Translations under genes and position numbers: made by a program
From: Candidatus Absconditabacterales bacterium
Lineage (GTDB): Bacteria > Patescibacteria > JAEDAM01 > Absconditabacterales > Absconditicoccaceae
Length of the DNA stretch: 9,115 nt
Direction: 5' to 3'
Assembly (NCBI GenBank): GCA_938010495.1
Contig: CALLUT010000164.1
Location: forward strand, 1-9,115
Notes under the pieces: generated by a model
What the model was told of the DNA's origin: nothing
Database searches by the model: none
What the model saw: only the letters and a program-made list of their open reading frames with translations
Part shown: positions 1-7,839 of the stretch, piece after piece
Numbering within the stretch: position 1 is the first letter of the stretch
Layout: each line of letters opens with the position of its first letter

Positions 1-407
1 ATCAAATTGGCTCGCGTAAAAAGAAAAGATCATGAATAGTTCTAACTTTTGATGGATTTAATAATCTTTGAAAAAAAATTCTGATATGTAATAGTATTGA
101 ATTATCTTCTTCTACAACAGCATGATTAGAAATAGAAAATATCGTTAAATATGTAGAAAGATGACTTGCTGACTTTGCAAAAAAAAGATGATATGACTCT
201 GTTATAATGAGTAGTCATATATTTAACACAAGTTTCAATTATTCGTCAAATAAATGAAAAATGTTACCATATGTTGGTATTACTAAATTATGAAATAATG
301 ATACAAAACACTCATTTTATAATGAAGTTTGATTTAAAAAGAATGATAATGATGAACACTTTAAAATTCTTGCTAGAAATTGATTCTATGAAATTCGATC
401 TAGATAA
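1..407 (+). CDS. C-terminal part of a hypothetical protein (5' end outside the window)
   Basis: Frame 3 (first full codon at base 3) is open from the window edge to a TAA at 405-407 when TGA is read as glycine, giving 134 residues. About nine of its glycines are TGA, consistent with its neighbours. I do not recognise the family. The protein is soluble, lysine- and asparagine-rich, has no membrane segment and ends in EIRSR. A helix-like stretch (ENIVKYVERGLADFAKKRGY) followed by a strand (DSVIMSS) and, later, HSFYNEVGFKKND faintly recalls the C-terminal half of GNAT acetyltransferases (the 'FYxxxGF' pattern); this is a hint, not an assignment. The gene converges on the dCTP deaminase gene with only two bases between the stop codons, and no hairpin terminator separates them. 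Confidence 0.7.
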
Positions 408-409
408 GT

Positions 410-1468
410 CTACTTAAAATACTTTGCAAGTTTTGCACCACCTTGTCATTGATAATTATTTCCACTTTCTCAATAGAGAGATGATGGAATTTCTTTGTTA
501 GTAAATACTTCCATAAGACAGATTGGTTGTGCATCATAAACAATACAGTCTTCATGTGGTCTTACTTCAAGTACTCATGTGGCTCCGTGTTCTCATCCAA
601 ATCATGGATCAAAAAATCATGCATAATGAACTCTTAGTTCACCCATAAGATGAGTAAATGGAACAAGTTCAATAGAATAGTGTGAAGGAACACGAATTTT
701 TTCTTTGGTTGGTAGTATGTAGAACCTATCTTTTTCTAGAATCACTTTTTGAGAATCTTTGCTTCAATGTGCAAGAATTGGTTCAAAAAATTGAGCAGAG
801 TCATATTGTCATATTTTTGAAAGATCAATAATTTCATCAGTGTAACGAGCCTTGTATCAGATTGTTTCAAAATTTCCTACTCACAGGCTTACCATCATAT
901 GATCTTGGTAGTAATCAGGTGAGAGTTGAGTTTTATCATCGAAAAGAAACTTTTCATTTTTGTCATATGATTGGGCTTCAGTAGTTTTTTCAAAAATCAT
1001 AAGTTGCGTGATTGCTGTTCAAGCAGTTATTTTTATGTTGAAAGATTGTGGTGTAACTTCTAGTCGTAAAGTTCATTGTGTACCAGGAAGTACTGTATCA
1101 TATATTCATGTGTTATCTACAACAGCTCTAATAAGAACATCTATTCTTCATAATGAACTTTTTGGGCTTACCTTTCAAAATAGATGATCTGGAAGATCTA
1201 TAGATAAACACGGTATCAAGTATGTTTGTCCTTTATATAAAACAACTCAATCTGTTGAATCAAAAGTTTGAGTACTTATACCTTGAATAATGTTCTTAAC
1301 AGAATCTTTAAATGGAATGAACTTATGATTTACATGGTGAACAACTGATCATATTGGTAGGTCAATACTTGCAGGTTGAACATATTTATCTAATCACAAG
1401 TTATCTTTGTGATGAATTACTTTCTTTTCTAATAATTTTTTGAGATGTGTATCTACTAATGCTAACAT
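410..1468 (-). CDS. dcd: 2'-deoxycytidine 5'-triphosphate deaminase, two-domain form (dcd)
   Basis: This 352-residue frame (TGA = Gly, stop TAG) matches the long form of dCTP deaminase, in which two dUTPase-like domains are fused in one chain; the single-domain E. coli Dcd is about 190 residues. It converts dCTP to dUTP and ammonia, feeding dTMP synthesis. The N-terminal half shows QPASIDLPIG (31-40), the nucleotide-binding KSSLGRIDV (103-111) and TLRLEV (133-138). The C-terminal half shows HYAGFFDPGFGG (281-292), GATGVLEVR (295-303) with the Glu expected at the catalytic position, and the C-terminal YQGQ...LAKYF (339-351). It is the last gene of the minus-strand operon. Its ATG lies inside the end of the upstream gene (ATGTTAG, 7-nt overlap) with no Shine-Dalgarno sequence, so translational coupling is likely. 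Whether it stops at dUTP or goes on to dUMP cannot be told by eye. Confidence 0.9.
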
Positions 1469-2469
1469 AGTGATTTACGTTGTAGTAAAACTGATTCATG
1501 TGTTGCTTGTATTACTTGATTGAGTACATCTTTCCAATCTCATGAAATGAATACTTTGGCTGCTGCTGCAGCTTTGTGTCCTCATCATCAAAACTGGTTT
1601 GCTATTATTGAAACATCAATATCTGAAGATCAGGTTCTAAATGAAAATTTCATAAAGGGTTGCTCATGAGTATCTTCTATCTTAAAGAGAATGAATGCTC
1701 ATTCATGTTTTATACTTTTCATGCTAAAAAATCAAACGGAAACATCGTCGCTGTTTAGTCATAATGGTTCGATTTCACTTTTTAGGTGGTGTGACCAAAT
1801 AACTGTATCTTCTTTCTTTTCAGTTCTTTCTAAGATAGTTCAAGAAAATTTTATTGCTTCAAATTTGTTGCTTTGGTATAAACTCTTGGTTAATAATGCC
1901 TTATCAGCTCAAAATTCTAGTAACTCAGCTCAAATACGCATAGCATATTCTGGATTATATCATCGCATGAAGTTTCATGTATCAGTCATAATACCAAGTA
2001 AGAGTGCAGTAGCAGCTAGAGGAGTGATCAATGATGAATCTTTATGTTTAATAATATCTGTAATTATTTCACAACAACTACTTCTATCAGTATTCAAAAG
2101 AACAGGACATCATGAGAATTCATTTCATTGATGATGATCTATGGCAAAACAATTATAATCAGAAATTGTATAGTCTGCCATATTTGACCTTTCTTGATTT
2201 GCTGTATCAAGACAAAGTATAAGATCAAAGTTCTTTGGGTTAAATTTCTCACTGTTGAATGATTTCGCTTTTTCTAGAAACAAATAGTATTGAGAAATTT
2301 CGGTAGCAGTATAATAGGATACTTTCTTTCATAAACTCTCAAGAACTAATCATAATCAAATACAACTACCAATGCAGTCTCAATCTGGACTTGCATGTCC
2401 ACAGAGAGCAATAGTTGCTGCCTCATCAATAGCATTTCGTAATCAATCTACTTGGTTCTTTTCTATCAT
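1462..2469 (-). CDS. nrnA: DHH/DHHA1 family phosphoesterase, NrnA-like oligoribonuclease/pAp phosphatase
   Basis: The 335-residue frame carries the DHH-superfamily motifs in order: GHASPDGDCIGS (24-35, the HxxPDxD metal site), LDTA (87-90), AIDHH (109-113, the DHH motif), GIMTDTGNF (159-167), and the C-terminal DHHA1 substrate-binding loop FGGGGHKAAA (293-302). Length and motif order fit NrnA-type enzymes, which remove nucleotides from 2-5-mer RNAs and dephosphorylate 3'-phosphoadenosine 5'-phosphate using Mn2+; it is too short for RecJ. By my count about 20 of 24 glycines are TGA, including three in a row in GGGGH. Start at the ATG with GGAG eight bases upstream (2478-2481), the clearest Shine-Dalgarno site in the window. 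The gene lies one base after the exchanger gene and overlaps dcd by 7 nt. A c-di-nucleotide phosphodiesterase (GdpP/DhhP type) is the main alternative. Confidence 0.88.
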
Positions 2470-2470
2470 A

Positions 2471-3526
2471 TTATCATCTCCGTAAAAGGAATCACATGTA
2501 GCATAGGTAACAACATATCATGAGTATTCATGTAGCTTTGACTAATGAACGTTTTTTATTGAAATATATCAATAAGAAAACAAATAGTGTTGCTCATAAG
2601 AGCATCATAGTATCTACTCTAATTGCAGGATTTACAGCAATAGGTTGTATAGTTGCTGTAAGTCATCATATCCAAAGTATGTTGAATACATTTGATCAAA
2701 TTATGTTTCATAATGCCATGTCAGTATGCTTCTTTAGTGCTGCAATAACTGATGTTACGAGTTCAGGAACTGATGTCCCTATTGCCACAATGCTTGCTCA
2801 AATAAGCACGGTAGAAACATTGAACATACGAGCAAGACTACTGGCATGTGTTACTAATGCCTCTCATCAGATATATAATCAAAAGGCTCAAAGTACTACT
2901 AGGAAATATGAATATGGGAGTGTTAATCAAACTGGTGCTCAGTCTACTTCAATTTCATTATTTTTTGCCGCAACGAAAAGTTGTCGTAAGAATCATGCAA
3001 AAAATAGAAGCAATATAATTCCTTCTGTTCTTGAAAGAACTGAATCTGTAGTTCACCATAGCCATTGATCATTGATCATTATGAGTAGTATCAATGCAGC
3101 TCAAAAACTCACTGGCAGTTCTTTAAAAAGTGTTGATGGCTTTACAGCAAGGGCTGTTATTACCGCTGTAATTCCTCATATAAGCATAAGATTTGATATA
3201 TTTGATCATACGATGTTTGCTAACATGAGTCATGTTTCTCAACGAAATGCTGCTATCATGTTTACAAATAACTCTGGAGCTGATGTTCATACAGCTAAGA
3301 TGGTCATTCACACGATAAGAGGTGGTATATCATAATAGTCAGCTATACTATGCGATCATTCTACTAGGCTGTCTCATCAGAGGATTAGTACTGCTAATCA
3401 ACCTACTATCATGAGAATAGTTGCAATCATTCAAAGCGAAGTTTCATTAAATATTCAATACTGTCATGCTACAAACATGATAACAAGTAATGCAATGAAT
3501 CCCCAAGATTTTCTAGTGATTTTCAT
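2471..3526 (-). CDS. CaCA-family Na+/Ca2+ antiporter (YrbG-like)
   Basis: This 351-residue integral membrane protein has the inverted duplication of the Ca2+:cation antiporter family. Alpha-1 repeat: LAVGTSAPELFVN (77-89) followed by ANIVGSNISNLMLIGG (103-118). Alpha-2 repeat: VAIGTSVPELVTS (247-259) followed by GNIIGSNVFNILWIGG (273-288). The paired GTSxPE acidic residues (Glu85, Glu255) and GSN asparagines form the ion sites in this family. About ten hydrophobic segments flank a short hydrophilic central stretch (about 185-197). The role is probably Na+-driven Ca2+ export across the cytoplasmic membrane. The ATG at 3526 lacks a Shine-Dalgarno sequence and sits 8 bases after the upstream stop, so coupling is likely. 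The C-terminus runs to a TAA at 2471-2473, one base before the next start. Ion specificity cannot be set from sequence alone. Confidence 0.92.
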
Positions 3527-3534
3527 GATAATTT

Positions 3535-4953
3535 TTAGATATCTTTAAATTTATATAATTCTACTCAATTTATCATTCAAACTTTATTTTGTTCAAGACT
3601 ACTGTGTACAATCATAATTTTATCATCCAATGAAATACTTCATTTGAAAAGGATTCTAATAATTTCTTTTCAGATTTGTTTGATGTTTGAGTATTCGAAA
3701 GTACTAGAAATTTTATATCATTTTACTCACCATAACAAGTTGAGATATCTATATGCTTCATCATTTTTTGTAAATGAAATAACAGGAACATCTGGTTTTA
3801 ATGCAGATAGTCTAGCAGGAGTATATCCAGTCTCTGTAGGACAAATAATTGCTTTTATATTTACTTCCTTTGAAGCTCTGTATGCATTATAAATGATATA
3901 ATCAGTAATTTCATCTTCTTCATTTGTGCTTACATCTTCAAATGTATAATTACTTATAGCTTTGTTTTCTTCTTTATTAATCAAGTCATAGAGGTTGATC
4001 ACAAATTCTAATGGTTCTTCTGCTACAGCTGTTTCTTTTGTAAGCAGGAATGCATCAACTCATAATTTCATTTCTTCAATGAGAGTTTTTGTGATTTCTT
4101 TATTTGCCTTTTTAGATTTAATATCCATTCATGTAACGATTATTACTGGTTTACCATATCTATTACAAAGATTTATAATTGTTTGTTTCGTTTCGTTTAT
4201 TGACTCTCATTGTAGTAAGAGTTTTAATTTATTTCTGTTGATAATAATTCCATCAGCTCATTGTATAATTTCTTCAATATTCTCAATTGATTCTCTCGTC
4301 TCTAGTTTTGCAATCATTTTAACTGTATTTCATCAGTTTTCATCAAGAAAGGCTCTTACTGTTTTTAGGTTTTCTGCATTCCTAATGTACGAGATAGCAA
4401 TTACATTGATTTTATTATCAATTCCCCAAATCATTTGTTTTTTGTCTTTCTCTGATAAGAAAGGGAGTTTTGGTATGTAATTTTCAAATTCTACTCATCT
4501 GTTGATAAGAATTGTTCATCAAATAGTAATTTCTCACTTTAGAACTCAATCTTGATTGCTTGTTACAGTTATTTTTACAGTATCACTATCTATAGACATG
4601 ATAGCTCATGGCTCTATACGATACATGTTTGGATAGTCGATATAGAGAACATTATCTTCTTCAGTATGTTTGAAAAATTCAGCATATTGAATAGTAACTT
4701 CTTTTTTCTTTTTCAAAATTACTTCATCCTTATTTCTTGTTCTAATTTCTGGACCTTTTGTATCAAGCATAATAGTTTTGCTACTATCTAGTTTCAAAAT
4801 TGTGTTAATGTATTTTCTCTTCATCTCTTCATCTCAATGAGAAAGATTTATTCTAAAAACATCAATATTGTTGATAACTTTTGATAATACAGTTTCTTTG
4901 TCTACTGCAGGTCACATAGTTGCAATGATTTTTGAATTGTGGAAATGATTCAT
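3535..4953 (-). CDS. pyk: Pyruvate kinase homologue with a substituted metal-binding Asp
   Basis: The 472-residue frame covers the full pyruvate kinase fold: N-terminal KIIATMGPA (8-16), FRINLSHG (33-40), LDTKGPEIRT (63-72), a B domain (about 75-160), PFLSEKD (164-170), AISYIR (186-191), IAKLET (214-219, with the catalytic Lys216 and metal ligand Glu218), and a C-terminal regulatory-type domain (about 345-472). The enzyme normally converts PEP + ADP to pyruvate + ATP. Odd: the usual MVARGDLG loop reads IINRNKLK (237-244), so the Asp that binds Mg2+ is Lys242. The TQMLxSM motif is reduced to VTGMDIKSK (273-281), and the PTRAExxDVANA helix is not recognisable (KANKEITKT...). These changes fall where a metal-dependent phosphotransferase tolerates least, so it may be inactive, altered or regulatory. 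The frame is intact and not a decaying gene. No Shine-Dalgarno sequence precedes the ATG. Confidence 0.88.
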
Positions 4954-4959
4954 AATATA

Positions 4960-4988
4960 ATTATTTAATAGTTAAACAGGTTTGTCAT
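4960..4988 (-). promoter_or_regulatory. Candidate internal promoter before pyk, also placing +1 at the ATG
   Basis: On the minus strand ATGACA (4988-4983, 5 of 6 to TTGACA) is followed after 17 bases by AATAAT (4965-4960, 5 of 6 to TATAAT). The predicted start is base 4953, the A of the pyk ATG, and there is no Shine-Dalgarno sequence. In AT-rich DNA such matches arise by chance, so this is weaker than the operon promoter. It lies in the longest gap inside the operon (41 nt). Confidence 0.38.
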
Positions 4989-4994
4989 GTGAAA

Positions 4995-6269
4995 TTATCT
5001 ACGTCTTTGTTTCTTTTTGCGTCACTTTTTGGATGAATGATGGTCTCAATTAACATCTCATCAACCTTCCATTTCTTCATAAGACTTTAAATTAATTCAT
5101 AGTCATAGTTCTTTTTGTAGACGATCAATTCTTGCTCATCATTTTCATATAACACGTCACGTTTCTGATGAAGGAACATAGAGTGTAATACTATCTGGTC
5201 ATGTTACTTTTACAGTACAAGAGATTCAAAGGATTGATTGCAGTTGACGTTCTAGGGAGTGTTCTGCGTAAGGATAGATTCATGCTCTTTCTCATTGATG
5301 TGAACGTGCTTCATCAAGAGGCATTACAACTACATTATCGCTATATGTATATATTTCATACATGTCCTTATCTTTGAGCTCTGAACGTATAATTAATACT
5401 GGACGAGCAAGATCTCAAGATTGCATCCCAACAGGTGTTTTAACAACTTGCTTGAGAGTAAGCACTTCATTGATTTGTCATCATTTTATGTAGACAACTG
5501 TATCAATAACTTGAGGAATCATTCACATTTCTATTACTCAAATACATCTTTGAAGAGCATCAACAGCAGTAGTGGAATGCATAACTCATATAAGTCAAAT
5601 ACCAGCTAGTCTAAGATCTTTATAAAGATGGAAATCATCTCTATTTCTTACCTCATCAAACAAGGTTATATCTGGCCTTGTAAGAAGTAATATATCTCTA
5701 ATTTCATTATGAGTAGTATGTGCTAATCAATACTGAGTTACATTTCATCATACTTGTACATCACGAGGAGCTTCTATTGTCTTAATAATTAGGTTGCTTT
5801 GGTCTAACGATTGTAATAGTGCTTGTGCAAATGTTGTTTTTCATTCTCATGGTGATCAAGATATAAGTACTCAGTGTCATGGTTTTCAAAGAAGTTTGAT
5901 AACTGACTCTGGCAAATTGTAATCTGGTAATGAAAGATGAACAAGTGGCCTAACAATCGTTATTTCTCGAACGGGAGCAACAGGTGGTGCAACTATCACG
6001 ATTCTATATTCTCATACTTGTCGGACTTGTGAATGTTTTCTAATGATCTCTTGGTATGCGTTGTCTGTTTTTTCTATATGTTTTTTTATTGATTCTAGTG
6101 TAGTTTCTATTTTCTTTTTATCTCGATTTTCGTTGGTTTGTTCTAAAAATCGTTCTCAAGGCGAACCCTGCTTACGAACGATATCTTTTCATTGGATTAT
6201 ATGTACTGACATAGTATTCTCACTGAAAAGTGTATCGATTACAGGCAGTCATTTTATATTTGTTCACAT
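4995..6269 (-). CDS. Archaeal-type PilT-family ATPase with C-terminal KH domain (COG1855-like), PIN domain absent
   Basis: This 424-residue protein matches the family of archaeal 'PINc/VapC-PilT ATPases' from residue 8 on. It shows the linker motif TMSVHIIQGKD (19-29), EYRIVIVAPP and EITIVRP (87-108), the P-loop GSPGEGKTT (138-146), KTIEAPRDVQV (163-173), TQYG, LLLTRPDITLFDEVRN (Walker B-like, 194-209), RLAGIGLIGVMHST (220-233), DALQRCIGVIEMGMIPQVIDTVVYI (hexameric secretion-ATPase-type core), and a KH RNA-binding domain with GRVIGKGG (371-378), then a basic tail ending KKKQRRR. Archaeal relatives begin with a PIN nuclease domain; here the start is fixed by an in-frame TAG at 6273-6275, two codons upstream, so no PIN domain is encoded. 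ATP hydrolysis on an RNA or RNP substrate is inferred. All three Walker A glycines are TGA. This is the first gene of the operon. A start at Met20 is possible but would cut conserved residues. Confidence 0.85.
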
Positions 6270-6276
6270 AAGCTAT

Positions 6277-6306
6277 ATTATATACTGAAAGAGTTGATTT
6301 TTTCAA
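6277..6306 (-). promoter_or_regulatory. Operon promoter, predicted to give leaderless mRNA
   Basis: On the minus strand TTGAAA (6306-6301) is followed after 18 bases by a perfect TATAAT (6282-6277). A start seven bases beyond the -10 box falls at about 6270, immediately before the A of the ATPase ATG at 6269. No ribosome binding site can fit, so translation would begin on a leaderless transcript. The position in the divergent intergenic space, at the head of a tightly packed gene run, supports it. Confidence 0.72.
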
Positions 6307-6322
6307 GGGAAAAGCTAAAAAT
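6294..6322 (+). promoter_or_regulatory. Candidate divergent promoter for the membrane-protein gene
   Basis: TTGATT (6294-6299) is followed after 17 bases by AAAAAT (6317-6322), or after 16 bases by TAAAAA, placing a start near 6328-6329 and a leader of about 20 nt before the ATG at 6350. The -10 match is poor, but the gene needs a promoter between 6270 and 6350. The -35 region lies within the -35/spacer region of the opposite operon promoter, so the two would compete for polymerase. Confidence 0.3.
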
Positions 6323-6349
6323 AGGGTAGTTTTCATCTTGATTTTGCAC

Positions 6350-7684
6350 ATGGCCTTACTCTTATTATTGCGGCATATTCTCTTTATATGATTTTTCGTA
6401 TGGAGCGGGATTTGGCGAGTAGCACTAATACCATTGCTCATATGAGTATGATTAATGTTGTATGCCTCACCAAAGAAAAATGATGAAGGAAATACTAGTC
6501 TATCTATGAATGAGTTCTTTCAAGAACATGTTGTTACCTTATCTTGGATAATGATAATGATTTGATTGCGATGATTCTTAGATGTTGTTGCGTGATGATC
6601 GTCGTTGATGATTTGAGCAGGACTTGTGTTATTAAATTTGATATTGCGGATTTGATCATATATTTTTAAGTACGAAGATGGTACCCAAGTATTTCATTAT
6701 GGTTGGTATTTGTCTAGTATCTTATTATTTGTTTCACTGGGTCGTATGGCGCCATATCAAATATTATTAGACTGTATGATAGGATGGTTGAGTGTAACAA
6801 TGGCAGTCTATGCATTTTTAATATTTGTGCTTTGATCAGTGGGTTTAGTGAAAGACAGATCTTTGCACTATCCTTTGTTCATAACATTTAATTGTTGTAT
6901 TTTGTATTTGGTATATTATTACACACAGCAAACATTGTGATTGTCACTTGTTGTTGCGCAATGATATCTACTAGTATTATATGCATTGATATGGCGTGTA
7001 ATGGATTGAACAGAAGCAACCTGATATACAACTAACGAGTGAGATGATCTCTTTAAACATATATTGTCATGACAAACAATTACTCGTTTCAAAAAGAGAG
7101 TTGTGGCTTGACCTGTAGAACTTATTCATGATATTCAAAATTTCTTAGAAGCAATCCCATCAAAGAGTAAATCAATCTTAGGATTGTTTAATGTGATTTT
7201 GGTTTTTGGTCAAACGGCGTTGTTTGTTTTTCGTATGAGAGATTGAGCAATGTGAATTGATCAATTGCGATTCTGGCTTGGAGTATGATTTTTCTTTGTA
7301 AGTTTCTTGCTACTAAGGTCAATCTGATATGCGTATAAGTTCCAAAGAATTGTTGCATTTGTGATTATAAATGTAGCATTGTATCTTTCAATTATTGCCT
7401 TGTTTGGAAACAACGTTGTGTATATAGTATGAATTTGAATTATATGGACTATTGTGAATAGTTTATTAATATTCCATCGTGGATTCTTTGATCAAAAGAA
7501 TATTCTCAATGATGATGATATATTATACCGGATAGGTGGAACTGTAGTTACAACATGCTGTAACCTCTACTTTATGATGTTACTACCTCTCTCATTACAA
7601 CTAGTCTTTTCACTTATCTGTTTATATATCTGAATTCAAGTCTTTCTGATACGTTATAATTTGGCGAGTATTTGAAAAATATAA
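6350..7684 (+). CDS. Polytopic membrane protein of unknown function
   Basis: The frame is open from the ATG to TAA at 7682-7684 (444 residues, TGA = Gly). I do not recognise the family. It holds about 12-14 hydrophobic segments: roughly eight in residues 1-210, a hydrophilic and basic loop of about 55 residues (near 215-275, with EGDDLFKHI, TRFKKRVV and ELIHDIQNFLEAIPSKSK), then five or six more to the C-terminus. Trp, Tyr and Phe are frequent at segment ends. No transporter signature, cysteine-metal motif or Walker motif was seen. The loop is likely cytoplasmic by the positive-inside rule. Start: the in-frame region is open upstream to a TAA at 6269-6271. No other ATG exists there, but TTG at 6338 lies 11 bases after AGGG (6323-6326) and would add four residues (LILH), so the start is uncertain. 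Transcription is divergent from the operon, and a strong terminator follows 27 bases after the stop. Confidence 0.8.
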
Positions 7685-7711
7685 TATAAATTATAAATAT
7701 CAATAATGTGT

Positions 7712-7744
7712 AATCTGAAATATGTCAATATTTCAGATTTTTTT
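7712..7744 (+). terminator. Rho-independent terminator after the membrane-protein gene
   Basis: The left arm AATCTGAAATAT (7712-7723) pairs perfectly with ATATTTCAGATT (7728-7739) around a GTCA tetraloop. A run of seven T begins within the end of the stem (7738-7744). The stem is AT-rich but 12 bp without mismatch. It separates the membrane-protein transcript from the LRR gene. Confidence 0.9.
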
Positions 7745-7757
7745 AATCCTTCAAAAA

Positions 7758-7786
7758 TTGTTTTATTTACTAACGGGTAGTATAGT
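7758..7786 (+). promoter_or_regulatory. Candidate promoter of the LRR protein gene
   Basis: TTGTTT (7758-7763) is followed after exactly 17 bases by TATAGT (7781-7786), giving a start near 7793 and a 47-nt very AT-rich leader before the ATG at 7840. It directly follows a terminator, so a promoter is needed in this gap. The leader has no recognisable Shine-Dalgarno sequence. A second TATA-rich stretch at 7822-7836 is too close to the ATG for a well-spaced -35 partner. Confidence 0.45.
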
Positions 7787-7839
7787 TATAGAGAGTAAAA
7801 ATTATATATATTGATATTTTTTATAAAAATTATATACCC

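Larger units (their letters stand above)
410..6269 (-). other. Five-gene operon: KH-ATPase, pyk homologue, CaCA exchanger, nrnA-like, dcd
   Basis: All five genes face the same way, with gaps of 41, 8 and 1 nt and a final 7-nt overlap. One strong promoter lies upstream and no hairpin with a T-run was seen between genes. Only nrnA has a clear Shine-Dalgarno sequence; yrbG-like and dcd starts look coupled to the preceding stops. No terminator is evident at the 3' end, where the operon converges on the gene ending at 407. Confidence 0.75.

Noticed and set aside
402..414. Small TAGA-TAAG-TCTA hairpin at the convergent gene ends
   Set aside because: A four-base stem without a T-run is too weak to call a terminator.
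1691..2131. Plus-strand 146-residue standard-code frame
   Set aside because: It lies antisense to the DHH phosphoesterase, across the DHH and GIMTDTGNF motifs; shadow frame.
2520..3068. Plus-strand 182-residue standard-code frame
   Set aside because: It is antisense to the exchanger gene, whose alpha repeats are unmistakable on the minus strand; no family motif or ribosome site on the plus strand.
3064..3080. Short direct repeat of ATTGATC
   Set aside because: It lies inside the exchanger coding sequence (encoding IND-Q) with only two copies; no sign of an operator or array.
3995..4480. Plus-strand 161-residue hydrophobic frame
   Set aside because: Antisense to the pyruvate kinase homologue; hydrophobicity arises from the complement of Lys/Glu/Asn codons.
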